The notes under the pieces were generated by a model. That model was not told the origin of the DNA. It ran no database searches and worked only from the letters and a program-made list of their open reading frames with translations. From Cyanobacteria bacterium K_Offshore_surface_m2_239 (lineage in GTDB: Bacteria > Cyanobacteriota > Cyanobacteriia > PCC-6307 > Cyanobiaceae), in NCBI GenBank assembly GCA_016882305.1, contig VGQX01000014.1, positions 1 to 35,637 on the forward strand: 35,637 nt of DNA, given 5' to 3'. The position numbers were made by a program, and so were the translations under genes. Shown here in pieces: positions 1 through 7,859 of this stretch. Positions within the stretch are counted from its first letter, which is position 1. Every line of letters begins with the position of its first letter.

Positions 1-894
1 AATCCGCTGGTGAGCCTGCCCTGGCTGGATCGGGTGCGCGCCGCCGTGGCCCGCTGTCCCCTGGTGGTGTTGAGCGAGGCCTATGCCGGCACGGAAACCG
101 CCGCCGTGGCGCATCTGGTGCTTCCGGCGGCCCAATGGAGCGAGAAGGCCGGCACGATGACCAATTCCGAGCGGCGCGTCACGCTCTGTCCGGCCTTTCG
201 GGAGCCGCCGGGTCTGGCGCGCCCCGATTGGGCGGTGTTCGCGGAGGTGGGGCGCCGGCTGGGCTGGGAACGGCAGTTTTCCTGGACCTCCGCCGCTGAG
301 GTGCACGCGGAGTTTGTCGCGCTCACCCGCGGGCGCCCGTGCGACATGGCGGGCCTCAGCCACGGCCTCCTCGCCACGCACGGCCCCCAGCAATGGCCCT
401 TTCCGGAGGGAACCGCCCCGGGGGCAGGGGGCGCCCGCCTCTACCTCGACCAACGCTTTCCCACCCCCAGCGGCCGGGCCCGCCTGATCGCCGAGGCACC
501 GCTCGGTCTGGCGGAGCCGCCGGATGAGGCTTATCCCCTCGTGCTCACAGTGGGCCGCTATCTGGCCCACTGGCACACCCTGACCCGCACTGTGCATGTG
601 GCGCGGGCGCGCCAGAAACATCCGGGCCCTGTGCTGGAGGTCCATCCTCGTGATGCCGAACCGTTGGGTCTGGTGGATGGGGCCTTCGCCAGGGTGTGCT
701 CCCGCCGGGGGTGTGTCCGCGTGGCGGTGCGGCTGAGCGCGACGATTCGGCCGGGGGTGGTGTTTTTGCCCATGCACTGGGGGGCGTCTCAACCTGAGGC
801 GTGTGAGGCCAATCGTTTGATGCACGACCTGGGGTGTCCGTTGTCCAAGCAGCCGGAACTCAAGGCGGCCGCAGTGCGTCTGGAAGCGGGCTGA
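1..894 (+). CDS. narB: Assimilatory nitrate reductase NarB, C-terminal part (5' partial)
   Basis: This is the C-terminal part of a molybdopterin oxidoreductase. It is open from base 1 in frame 1, so the real start lies outside the window. It shows the family block 'EKAGTMTNSERRV' and the C-terminal molybdopterin-dinucleotide-binding domain with 'GRYLAHWHTLTRT' and the closing 'SKQPELKAAAV', typical of ferredoxin-dependent cyanobacterial NarB. NarB reduces nitrate to nitrite in the cytoplasm using Mo-bis-MGD and an Fe-S cluster (the cluster-binding N-terminus is not in view). The assignment to nitrate reductase rather than formate dehydrogenase is supported by moaB, moaD, moaE, moeA and moaC further along the window. 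Confidence 0.9.
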   Translation, partial: NPLVSLPWLDRVRAAVARCPLVVLSEAYAGTETAAVAHLVLPAAQWSEKAGTMTNSERRVTLCPAFREPPGLARPDWAVFAEVGRRLGWERQFSWTSAAEVHAEFVALTRGRPCDMAGLSHGLLATHGPQQWPFPEGTAPGAGGARLYLDQRFPTPSGRARLIAEAPLGLAEPPDEAYPLVLTVGRYLAHWHTLTRTVHVARARQKHPGPVLEVHPRDAEPLGLVDGAFARVCSRRGCVRVAVRLSATIRPGVVFLPMHWGASQPEACEANRLMHDLGCPLSKQPELKAAAVRLEAG

Positions 895-1257
895 TCGCCG
901 CCCGGTCGGGAACTGTTCCCATGGCGAATGTGAGCCTGTTCGTCATGGAAATATCTTCAAATCCAGACCAAGCGGGCCGGCGGTGAGGACCTCGCAGCCG
1001 TCATTCCACGAGTCTCGGCGGCCAGCACGCCAGCGGTCTGATGAAGGTTTTGAGAACGATCGTCGCGAAAGCACGTTGAATTCTTTTTGTCAAGTTCTCT
1101 GTCTCGATCGGAGCCGGGCGAGCCCAGGCGCTTGACGTGGCTCATACACTCCTTTGAGCCAAAATGTTCAAATCTATGGGCGGAAGTCGCGCCTTTCGTC
1201 TACCGCTCCATTGGCCTTGTGAGCATCAAACTTTTTACCTTCCCGCTTTTTCCTGTC
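895..1257. other. Intergenic region after narB, no gene recognised
   Basis: This 363-base gap has no protein I can support; the short open frames on both strands resemble nothing I know. It contains a perfect interrupted palindrome GGGAAC-T-GTTCCC at 908-920, just after the narB stop. That could be a small hairpin or a protein-binding site, but there is no T-run after it to make it a convincing terminator. The right half becomes AT-richer towards the ATG at 1258. Confidence 0.4.
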
Positions 1258-2100
1258 ATGTTCAAGCGAAAACGTTTTGGCTTTTTCACTGCACGCCACT
1301 TGTTAACGCTTGCCCTGATTTGGCCTGTCGTCGGGTGGTCTGTGTCCGCCCGTGCCGCCAGCGTGTTCTCCCTGCTCAGCAGTCCCCAGAGCTGGATTGG
1401 CGGCGGCAGGCCTGTTCTGGTGACGCAAGAGGATGGCCTCTCGTTTTCTGGTTATACGGATTCCGCATCCTCCGCTACCTTTTCGATCAATGATTTTGAT
1501 GGCAGGTCGGGGAGGTCGGTCGCCAGTTTTTGGCTCCTTGAGTTGGCGGCACCGGATGACAGGCCGTTGACGCCAGGGATCTATGAGAATGCAAAAAAAT
1601 ATCCATTTCAGGGTTCATCCTTCCCTGGTATCAATTTTGAGGGGAATGGATTGAGCAATAGCTACGTGACCGGATCTTTTGAGATTTACGAGTTGGTGGC
1701 CAGGCCGGATGGCGCCATTCTCTCTTTCGCGGCCGACTTCCTTCAATACGATGAGGGCATCGCCAGCTGGTGGAACAGAGGGAGTCTGCGCATCAACTCT
1801 GCCCGTCCGCTCACCTCCCTGGAGCCACCTTCGGTGGTGGCGCCACCGCCACCACCGCCCCCTTTGGAGGATCCCATCCTCATGGATCCACCTCCCGGTG
1901 TCGGTCGGGGTCCCGATTCCGGTGGGCCTGGCCGAAACCTACCCCCTGAGGATCCATGGGATCCAGCCCCTGAGCCACCGCCGCTGATCGGGTCCCCTGG
2001 CGCACAGGATCCCGTGCCGGGTCCCATGTCTGTGGCCGCTGCTCTGATGGGCTGGCAGGCCTCCCGTAACCTGCGGCGCCGTTGCCGGAGCAGGCCCTGA
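1258..2100 (+). CDS. Secreted protein with proline-rich region and PEP-CTERM-like C-terminus
   Basis: This is a 280-residue exported protein of unknown function. I chose the ATG at 1258 because it places a basic n-region (MFKRKR) directly before a hydrophobic signal segment ending near 'ARAAS' (residues 1-33). Residues about 35-185 form a compact, probably beta-rich domain. Residues about 190-255 are very rich in proline, glycine and aspartate, including a run of seven to eight prolines. The C-terminus carries 'PVPGPMSVAAALMGW' followed by an arginine cluster. This resembles the cyanobacterial PEP-CTERM variant (VPGP, hydrophobic stretch, basic tail), although the hydrophobic part is weak. 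It is probably a cell-surface protein. An open extension to 1087 exists but would put 57 residues before the signal. Confidence 0.65.
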   Translation: MFKRKRFGFFTARHLLTLALIWPVVGWSVSARAASVFSLLSSPQSWIGGGRPVLVTQEDGLSFSGYTDSASSATFSINDFDGRSGRSVASFWLLELAAPDDRPLTPGIYENAKKYPFQGSSFPGINFEGNGLSNSYVTGSFEIYELVARPDGAILSFAADFLQYDEGIASWWNRGSLRINSARPLTSLEPPSVVAPPPPPPPLEDPILMDPPPGVGRGPDSGGPGRNLPPEDPWDPAPEPPPLIGSPGAQDPVPGPMSVAAALMGWQASRNLRRRCRSRP

Positions 2101-2122
2101 ATTCCGGACCTCCCTGGACGGG

Positions 2123-2815
2123 GTGGCGCGAAACCTGCCTTACCATCCGCCCAATGGCTGGACTCTGTTGAGGAGCGTTTCCGACCCTTCGTCGCCCTAC
2201 GTGCAATACGGCTGCGGCCTGTCGGTCGCTCAGGGATGGCGAAACTTTGACGGTTCACCCCGCCTGCGGCTGGAAAAGCTGCCTGTCCTTGGTCCCTTGC
2301 TCACCCGCAACCGACCCTTGTTTCCGCCGGAGGTCGAATTCGGTGACATCGTATCGGGCCTGCCGGTGGCGGAAGCCTCCTGCAAGGGGGTGTATTGCTC
2401 CCATGTTCTTGAACACCTGTGTTTCAGCGATTGCCGCCAGGCGTTGCGCAACACCTGGCGGCTGCTGGAGCCTGGACGCACGTTTCGCCTGGTGATTCCC
2501 GACCTGCGGGCCCTCGTGGACGAGTATGTCGCCAACCCCTCTCCGCGCGCCGCCTCGGATTTCATGCGCGCCACCTCCCTCGGCCTCGAATCGCGGCCCA
2601 GGGGCTTCAAGGGGATGTTGCGCTCCTGGCTGGGCAATTCCCCCCATCTCTGGATGTGGGACGCCAATTCCATGGTCGACGCCCTGGAGGTGGCGGGATT
2701 CGTCGACATCCGTCCGGCCGCCCATGGCGACGCCAGCGATCCCATGTTCGCCCACGTCGAAGAACGGATCCGCTGGAAGGAGGGCATCGGCTTCGATTGC
2801 CGCCGGCCGGGCTGA
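2123..2815 (+). CDS. Class I SAM-dependent methyltransferase (Methyltransf_11-like)
   Basis: This 230-residue protein has the SAM-binding layout of small class I methyltransferases. An N-terminal 'YGCGLSVAQGWRNFDGSP' segment corresponds to the glycine-rich motif I region of the cyanobacterial type (compare 'GCGxxxxxGWxNxD'). 'VYCSHVLEHL' is motif II/III, and 'WRLLEPGRTFRLVIPDL' is the post-catalytic strand. Methyltransferases of this type often act on sugars, lipids or small molecules; the substrate cannot be read from sequence. The start is a GTG at 2123 with no clear ribosome binding site; a TTG at 2168 is possible. It lies 22 bases after the secreted protein gene and may be co-transcribed with it. 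Confidence 0.75.
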   Translation: MARNLPYHPPNGWTLLRSVSDPSSPYVQYGCGLSVAQGWRNFDGSPRLRLEKLPVLGPLLTRNRPLFPPEVEFGDIVSGLPVAEASCKGVYCSHVLEHLCFSDCRQALRNTWRLLEPGRTFRLVIPDLRALVDEYVANPSPRAASDFMRATSLGLESRPRGFKGMLRSWLGNSPHLWMWDANSMVDALEVAGFVDIRPAAHGDASDPMFAHVEERIRWKEGIGFDCRRPG

Positions 2816-2907
2816 CACCGCCCCTCCTCCATGCACGTCGGCTGGCTCGCTGCTGGCGATCGTCTCCAGTTGACGGCTCCGGGAGGCGCTGGCTGCCGTG
2901 GAGCCCA

Positions 2908-5331
2908 TCAGGCCTGAGGATCCCCGGCAGCCGGACGTTTCGGGCTGAGCCCCCCGCCAACGCCGCTGCCCAGCAGCGCCAGCCAGTGGAGCAACACCGG
3001 CAGCCAGAGGGAGCCACTCGCCACAAAGGCCAGGGCACAGGCTGTCCCCAGCAGTGTGAGGCGCGCCAGCCTCGGGGGCTGGTGGAGCCCCGGGCGGATC
3101 CCGTGCCAGGCGACGAACAGGCCAACGCTCAGGGCGATCCAGGGGGTCAGCGCCAACAGCGACATCCCCTCCGGGGCGCTCGGCAGGAGCAGGACGCGGA
3201 AGACCAGCTCCTCGGTGATCGCCGGCAGGAGGAGCCAGCCTTGGCGCCAGCCCTGGCGGAGGCCGATCCCGATGGCGCCGAGCGTGATCCCGATCGCCAG
3301 CGCGCCTGCGGCGGCGGCGCCTCCGGGGGGGAAGAGGCTGTCGCCGAGGCGTCCGAGGAGGGTGGAGATCCACGGCACTTGCCCGAACAACACCGTCGGG
3401 GCGACGGGCTCCTGGCGGGGATTGGCGCCCGGGAGCTGGTTGGTGCGCACCACCAGCAGGGGCAGGTCGGCCTTGAGGAAGGCGGCAGCGAACTGGTCGT
3501 GGGCGGCGCGGGGAAGGATGGAGCGCCAGCTGAGGAGGGCGTCCTGGAGGCTCTGGCTGGTTTCGAAGCGGTCGGCGTCAGCGTCGCGGGGGTTCGGGGC
3601 GGGAGCGCCCTGGCCGGTGCCGGCCGCCAGGGTGCGGCGGGCGTTGTGGGCCCAGTCGCCGCGCACCTGGCCGAAGGGCTTGAGGAGCCGGTCGAGGGCG
3701 AGGCCCAGCTTGCGCAGGTGGTCGCGATCCTCCGCAGACATCGCCCGCGCTTGCGCCTGACCTTGCTCGCGCCACTGACGGATGGCGATCCAGAGGGCCT
3801 GGCCGGAATCCTGCACGCAGGAGGTGGAGGGGGTGACGAGGGCGACGCCGCCGCCATCGCCGCTGCGGTAGCGGGCTGCCAGGAGCTCGGTTTGCAGGGC
3901 GACGGCCTCCAGCACCGGGCCGCCGAACGGCACGAGCACATCGGAGAAGGGCCGCAGGCCCGCCCAGCCCCGTTGCAGGCTGCCGCCGTAGGCGCTCCAG
4001 TCCTGGCTGCCGGAGACGATGCCATTGGGGTTGCTGGCATAGATCTGGTGGTAGCGGATCGCCAGCCGCGGCTCGCCGGTGAAGGCATCGCGCACCACCG
4101 TTGCCTCCCCGAAGGAGAAGTGGCCGGTGACGGTCCAGATCGACACCGGTTCGCCGTCCGCGCCGCCGATGCCGCCGAAAAGGTGCATCAGCAGCGCCCG
4201 ATCCCCCACCCGCCAGGGCGGGGGCGCTTCGCGGCCGGGAACCAGGGCGGTGTGGTGCTGGCTGCCGCGCCGCAACTGATCGGCGCTCCAGTTCTGGCGA
4301 TGCACGAAGGCCAGGGCGTCCTCGGTGCCCCGCACCAGCCGCTCGGGGGTGAGCCGCAGCACGGCGTAGGGGATGACGGCTTGGGCGGTGAACACGCCAT
4401 CGGCGGCGGGGGCGCCCTGGATCAGCCAGCCGTCGCGGTTGAGGGGGGAGCGGCCCAGGCCGGTGGGGTCGAGCAGGCGGCGCCCATAGCGATCGGGCGG
4501 GAGTGATGGCAGGCGGATCGTCTCCACCGGGCCGACGAAGCCCTTGCTGTTGGCGAAGCCATCGGTGTGATTCTGGCCGACGGCGACGGGCTGGCGCGCA
4601 TCGGCGCGGAAATGGCGCACCCGGAACAAGCCCTCGCCTCCCGCTGGACCCAGCACCGTCACCAGCGCCTGCCAGCGGCCGCTGAGCTGGGTCGGCGGCT
4701 GGGCGATGCGCAGCGCGTCCGCTTCCACCGTCACGCCGTCCAGCCGCACGGTGAGGTCGTCGCCCGGGCGGCTGCCCGCCAGGGATTGCAGCGGCCCGAC
4801 GCGGCGTCCGTTCAGGCGGGTGGGGACGACGTTGCCGTCGGCCGCCGCGCGACGGGCCGTCTCACCCAGCCGGATGGTGGTGGTGACTGCGGCCACCAGC
4901 CCCTGCAGATGGGGCAGCGCCGCCCAGCGCAACCGCCGCCGCTGTCCCACCAGCCCCTGATGGGCCGCCGGGGCCTGCTCCACCACGATCCACACCCAGT
5001 CGTCGCGCGGCGCCTCCGGCGCGGCCACCTCCGCCCGGGTGGGCAACACGAGCCGGCCGAGCCAGTCGGCGCTGGGGCGGTAGAGATTCGCCGGGGGACG
5101 GCGGCTGAGGGGATAGCTGTCCGGCCGGCTCCAAGGCGAGCGGCGGGCCAGGGCCTCACTGCTTTCCGGTCGCGGCTGGGTGGGGGTGCCGGGCGCCTCG
5201 GCGCGGGCGGGGGCGAGCAGCGGCGGCGGACCCTGCCAGGCCGCAAGCGACGCCACAGCCAGGGCCACCAGTCGAGCCCGGGCCCCTCGGCGCCCCTGAC
5301 GCGGGTCCTGGCGCGAGGGGCGGAGCGTCAC
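2908..5331 (-). CDS. CPBP (Abi/CaaX-like) intramembrane protease with large N-terminal domain
   Basis: This is an approximately 807-residue membrane protein. The C-terminal 170 residues form a CPBP intramembrane glutamic protease domain. The conserved EExxxR appears as 'EELVFR' near residues 705-711, followed by 'FVAWHG' (the conserved His after Phe) and a third His in 'LLHWLAL'. Hydrophobic helices flank these motifs. The preceding 600 residues are not a recognisable protease. They begin with a basic then hydrophobic signal-like stretch ending near 'APARAEA' and continue as a beta-rich, probably extracytoplasmic region. Typical CPBP proteins have only 200-300 residues. I chose the GTG at 5331 because it gives a short n-region; a TTG at 5382 would add 17 proline-rich residues. 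CPBP proteases take part in prenyl-protein processing, bacteriocin immunity and membrane signalling; the role here is unknown. Confidence 0.75.
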   Translation of the reverse strand: MTLRPSRQDPRQGRRGARARLVALAVASLAAWQGPPPLLAPARAEAPGTPTQPRPESSEALARRSPWSRPDSYPLSRRPPANLYRPSADWLGRLVLPTRAEVAAPEAPRDDWVWIVVEQAPAAHQGLVGQRRRLRWAALPHLQGLVAAVTTTIRLGETARRAAADGNVVPTRLNGRRVGPLQSLAGSRPGDDLTVRLDGVTVEADALRIAQPPTQLSGRWQALVTVLGPAGGEGLFRVRHFRADARQPVAVGQNHTDGFANSKGFVGPVETIRLPSLPPDRYGRRLLDPTGLGRSPLNRDGWLIQGAPAADGVFTAQAVIPYAVLRLTPERLVRGTEDALAFVHRQNWSADQLRRGSQHHTALVPGREAPPPWRVGDRALLMHLFGGIGGADGEPVSIWTVTGHFSFGEATVVRDAFTGEPRLAIRYHQIYASNPNGIVSGSQDWSAYGGSLQRGWAGLRPFSDVLVPFGGPVLEAVALQTELLAARYRSGDGGGVALVTPSTSCVQDSGQALWIAIRQWREQGQAQARAMSAEDRDHLRKLGLALDRLLKPFGQVRGDWAHNARRTLAAGTGQGAPAPNPRDADADRFETSQSLQDALLSWRSILPRAAHDQFAAAFLKADLPLLVVRTNQLPGANPRQEPVAPTVLFGQVPWISTLLGRLGDSLFPPGGAAAAGALAIGITLGAIGIGLRQGWRQGWLLLPAITEELVFRVLLLPSAPEGMSLLALTPWIALSVGLFVAWHGIRPGLHQPPRLARLTLLGTACALAFVASGSLWLPVLLHWLALLGSGVGGGLSPKRPAAGDPQA

Positions 5332-5433
5332 TGTCGCGGACCGTGGGTGGGGTGAGCGTACTGGAGGTGGGGGGGGAGCCAAGAGCGGCAGAGAAGGCAG
5401 GGGGGCTGGCTGCTGGCGTTACGCAGGGGCATC

Positions 5434-6162
5434 ATGAAGGCCCATCCATGTGCCAACCACCAATGGACGTCTAAAAAATTGATGGCGCCGAAACGATTTG
5501 CCATGCCGAAACCGATCTTGGAGGGCCATTCCATTTACGTTGCCCATCAGATGCTCGGATTCTGGGACAAAGGTCCGGTCGTCCGTGACGAGCGCGATGG
5601 AACCGAGGTCGTCATGTTGAATCCAAACAACTATGCCGATAAAATTCGTATTTATGAAAGGCAGGTTCAAGATTGGTTCTTGAAGCCTGCCAGGCTCTTG
5701 CTTGATCACATGGATTTCCAGGCTAGCTTTGTGATTCTCTCAATTTGTCTCTCCTACCTTGAAGGCGTCGAGCAATACAGGCGCGGAGAGCAAAGCACGG
5801 GAAAAACCAGTCGTAGTTTCTTCTCCTCTTCGTTTCTGCGCGTGTTTGGGGAGAAGACGCTTAACGAAAATCAGATTAAGGACTTCTACAAGCAGGCCAG
5901 ATGCGGCCTTTTTCATGACGGCATGACGCGAAGCGGTGTGATCGCTTACATGAATCTACCGACGCCGATAAATGTCGTTTCTGATGGACGAAATCTCATC
6001 TGCTTTCAACCTGAACTCTTGTTCGGTTGCGTACAAGCTGATTTTGACAAATACATCAAGGATCTCAGGTCGGACCCCGTTTTCTTTGAGCGGGTTCCTG
6101 GGAAATGCCCCCCTTCTATTCTAGGGAAAAACTTTTATAATATATATAAACTACCTGAGTGA
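5434..6162 (+). CDS. Unknown protein with HEPN-like Rx4H motif
   Basis: I do not recognise this 242-residue soluble protein. Its middle contains a helical segment 'FVILSICLSYLEGVEQY' and then 'YKQARCGLFHDG'. R156 and H161 in that second segment form an Rx4H arrangement like the RNase motif of HEPN domains, which would sit in the helical core. No second domain is evident. Base use is clearly AT-richer than the flanking genes, and the end (6125-6160) is strongly AT-rich, which suggests recent acquisition. Starts at 5434, 5482 and 5503 (all ATG) are possible; 5482 would remove a poorly structured leader. HEPN nuclease function is an inference from one motif and should be treated as tentative. 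Confidence 0.6.
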   Translation: MKAHPCANHQWTSKKLMAPKRFAMPKPILEGHSIYVAHQMLGFWDKGPVVRDERDGTEVVMLNPNNYADKIRIYERQVQDWFLKPARLLLDHMDFQASFVILSICLSYLEGVEQYRRGEQSTGKTSRSFFSSSFLRVFGEKTLNENQIKDFYKQARCGLFHDGMTRSGVIAYMNLPTPINVVSDGRNLICFQPELLFGCVQADFDKYIKDLRSDPVFFERVPGKCPPSILGKNFYNIYKLPE

Positions 6163-6163
6163 T

Positions 6164-6448
6164 CTTGGTCTGGTGATCTGCGGGCGGCCTCTGCCGGCGG
6201 CAGGCCTATTGCTCAACCAATGGCCTTTCCCCAGCCACGTCCCTGTTCAAGGTGATCGCTCGCGCTGGCGTGAACTCCTCCTCGCCGGTCGACCGGAGGC
6301 GGCGATGGAGGTGGCGCTGAACCGTCTTCGCCTCGCTGAGTTGGTCGCCTGGCCCTGGCCTCCCCTCGCCGGAAGCGATCCGCATCTCCTGCTGCGAGCC
6401 GTGCAGGTGCCGATGGATGCCCGCAGCCGCTCCGGTTCGTTTGGGTGA
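6164..6448 (+). pseudogene. Possible C-terminal remnant of csx17 (type I-G CRISPR effector)
   Basis: An open stretch of about 90 residues begins immediately after the previous gene. 'AGLLLNQWPFP', then 'LLLAGRPEAAMEVALNRLRLAEL', then 'DPHLLLRAVQVPMD' follows the order I associate with the C-terminus of Csx17/Cas8-type subunits of type I-G systems. Those have a short helix ending in Pro, then LLxAGRxxEAxxLAxRRLRxSGL, then RRLAAALLxP. No start with a credible leader is seen, the rest of the gene is absent, and there is no cas gene or CRISPR array nearby. I therefore call it a fragment. It could instead be a small unrelated gene starting at the GTG at 6173. The assignment rests on remembered family features, not an alignment. 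Confidence 0.3.
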
Positions 6449-6592
6449 CCTCAGGCGCTGACCCATGGGGCGGGGCCATCGAGCCTGGATGCTGACGGCG
6501 GCGGCTTCCGATCCTTGGGGGACTGTGATGATCCGCCGTCCGGGTGGCACTTCCCTCTTGGAGCTCTCGCGCTCCGCAGCCGACCCCGATCC

Positions 6593-7231
6593 GTGTCCCC
6601 ATCCCCCAGCGCCGACAGACCGCCAGCCGGCGGCGAGGAGCCTCTGGCTCCGCCAGAATACCCAGCACCACCCCTTTCCTGGCCGGGCCTTGATCGGCTC
6701 GGTTTCAGCCAGGCCATCGGCGGTCTTGCCCTTGGCCTGATCGCTCTGTTCACCTCCTATGACCACATCACCTTCGCCGGACGCCCCATCCCCATCCCCC
6801 AGCAATGGGGTATCCCCCTCATCGCTGCCTCGGTGGCGACAGTTTTTGTCGACGCTCAACTGGCATCGGGATCCCGGCTACGAGCAGCGCAAGATGCAGC
6901 ACGAATGGCGGATGAAACAGCTCGAGAACGACATCTTGCGCGTGAGGAGCGACAGCGAGCGGATCGCGAGAGAAACCAAGCAGATCGAGAAAGACACCGA
7001 GCTGATCAAGAAAGATACCGAGCTGATCAAGAAAGACACCGAGCGACTGAGGGAAGAGAACGCCAGGCTGAGGTCGCTGAACGCCAAGACGCGGCACTTG
7101 ATCTCCTGCGTCGATCAGCTCTGCTTTCCGCCCGATTCCAGCTCGATACTTCCGACATCAACCGGGGACGCTGGCAATTCTTCCTCTCCTTGATGCAGAG
7201 ACCTGATCCTCCAGGGGAGGATCAGGGGTGA
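6593..7231 (+). CDS. Membrane-anchored coiled-coil protein, unknown function
   Basis: This is a protein of about 212 residues. After a proline-rich leader come two hydrophobic segments ('IGGLALGLIALF' and 'IPLIAASVATVFV'). A long charged coiled coil follows, made of Arg/Ala/Asp/Glu/Gln/His heptads such as 'RADQERY'. The protein ends with 'LLSARFQLDTSDINRGRW', similar to the C-termini of small picocyanobacterial unknowns I recall. I chose the GTG at 6593; an upstream TTG at 6515 is also open. The coil contains three tandem 21-base repeats (6981-7043). In the coil region the codons of this frame are unusual for the genome (many CGA, AGA, CAA, GCA), while the +1 frame is also open and uses common codons (see findings). 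Its 3' end overlaps the convergent downstream gene by 10 bases. Confidence 0.55.
   Translation: MSPSPSADRPPAGGEEPLAPPEYPAPPLSWPGLDRLGFSQAIGGLALGLIALFTSYDHITFAGRPIPIPQQWGIPLIAASVATVFVDAQLASGSRLRAAQDAARMADETARERHLAREERQRADRERNQADRERHRADQERYRADQERHRATEGRERQAEVAERQDAALDLLRRSALLSARFQLDTSDINRGRWQFFLSLMQRPDPPGEDQG
6981..7043 (+). repeat. Three tandem 21-base repeats in coiled-coil coding region
   Basis: Units lie at 6981-7001, 7002-7022 and 7023-7043. Units 2 and 3 differ at one position; unit 1 differs by a few bases at its left end. Twenty-one bases equals seven codons, so each unit adds one heptad and keeps both open frames intact: RADQERH-like in one and ELIKKDT-like in the other. Confidence 0.9.
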
Positions 7232-7740
7232 GCGCTGCTCTGGAACTGGCCATAGTGCTGGCAGACCGTTCGGGCTCGGATCTGGTCCATCGCATTGAAC
7301 TGAGGCAAGGTCTCTCGGCAGACCACGGCTAACCAGGACCAGATCTCAGCAAAATTGAACAGAATCAACATGTTTCCGTTGACTTCTTGCGTGTCCTCCT
7401 CCGCTCCTCGCTTTTGTCCACCACTCTCCAGCGGTAGCGTCATGTTGAGTTGCAGCGTCATCAACGACTCCAGGGGAATGGATCGCAACCGCTGATCCGC
7501 TGCCGCACGGAACACCTTCAAGCCCCGGTTGCTGACGCGCGCTTGACGCAAGTCGCTCATGGGGATCTCCAACAACCCTTCACGCAGGGCATTCTTGATC
7601 TCCTCCGTATCAAGCTGGGTCATCTGTTCCGCCTGGGCCATCGGCATCCCTGAGCTCCCCTGGGCATGAACCGGGTCGACGATCCCGGCAGCCAGTAGCA
7701 AACTCGCGGCCAGGGTGCTGCCAAGGCGCTTGAGCGCCAT
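7222..7740 (-). CDS. Secreted protein of unknown function
   Basis: This 172-residue protein has a classic signal peptide: 'MALKRLGSTLAASLLLAAG' followed by a cleavage-like 'PVHAQG'. The mature part starts with a glutamine/threonine-rich stretch and then 'LREGLLEIPMSDLRQARVSNRGLKVF', and contains several Cys residues near the C-terminus. I do not recognise a domain. I chose the ATG at 7740 because it gives the better signal peptide; another ATG at 7770 would add ten residues. It is the last gene of a co-directional minus-strand run, 119 bases after the flotillin-like gene, so it may be transcribed with it. Confidence 0.6.
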   Translation of the reverse strand: MALKRLGSTLAASLLLAAGIVDPVHAQGSSGMPMAQAEQMTQLDTEEIKNALREGLLEIPMSDLRQARVSNRGLKVFRAAADQRLRSIPLESLMTLQLNMTLPLESGGQKRGAEEDTQEVNGNMLILFNFAEIWSWLAVVCRETLPQFNAMDQIRARTVCQHYGQFQSSAHP

Positions 7741-7859
7741 GGCGGGTGGGAGAGAACACGGAGAAGTCATGATGATTGTGATAAGAAAACATTTGCTCTG
7801 GACGGGACTGGGGCGGGCGATGGGGCCAATCCTGGCCCCACGAAAGCGGTCGGCAGCGG

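Noticed and set aside
908-920. Terminator after narB
   Set aside because: The palindrome has a one-base centre and no T-run follows, so a rho-independent terminator is not supported.
2419-4506. Plus-strand open frame of 695 codons
   Set aside because: Antisense to the CPBP protease gene and out of frame with the methyltransferase; no recognisable domain.
6981-7043. CRISPR-like tandem repeat
   Set aside because: The 21-base units are contiguous without spacers and lie in coding sequence.
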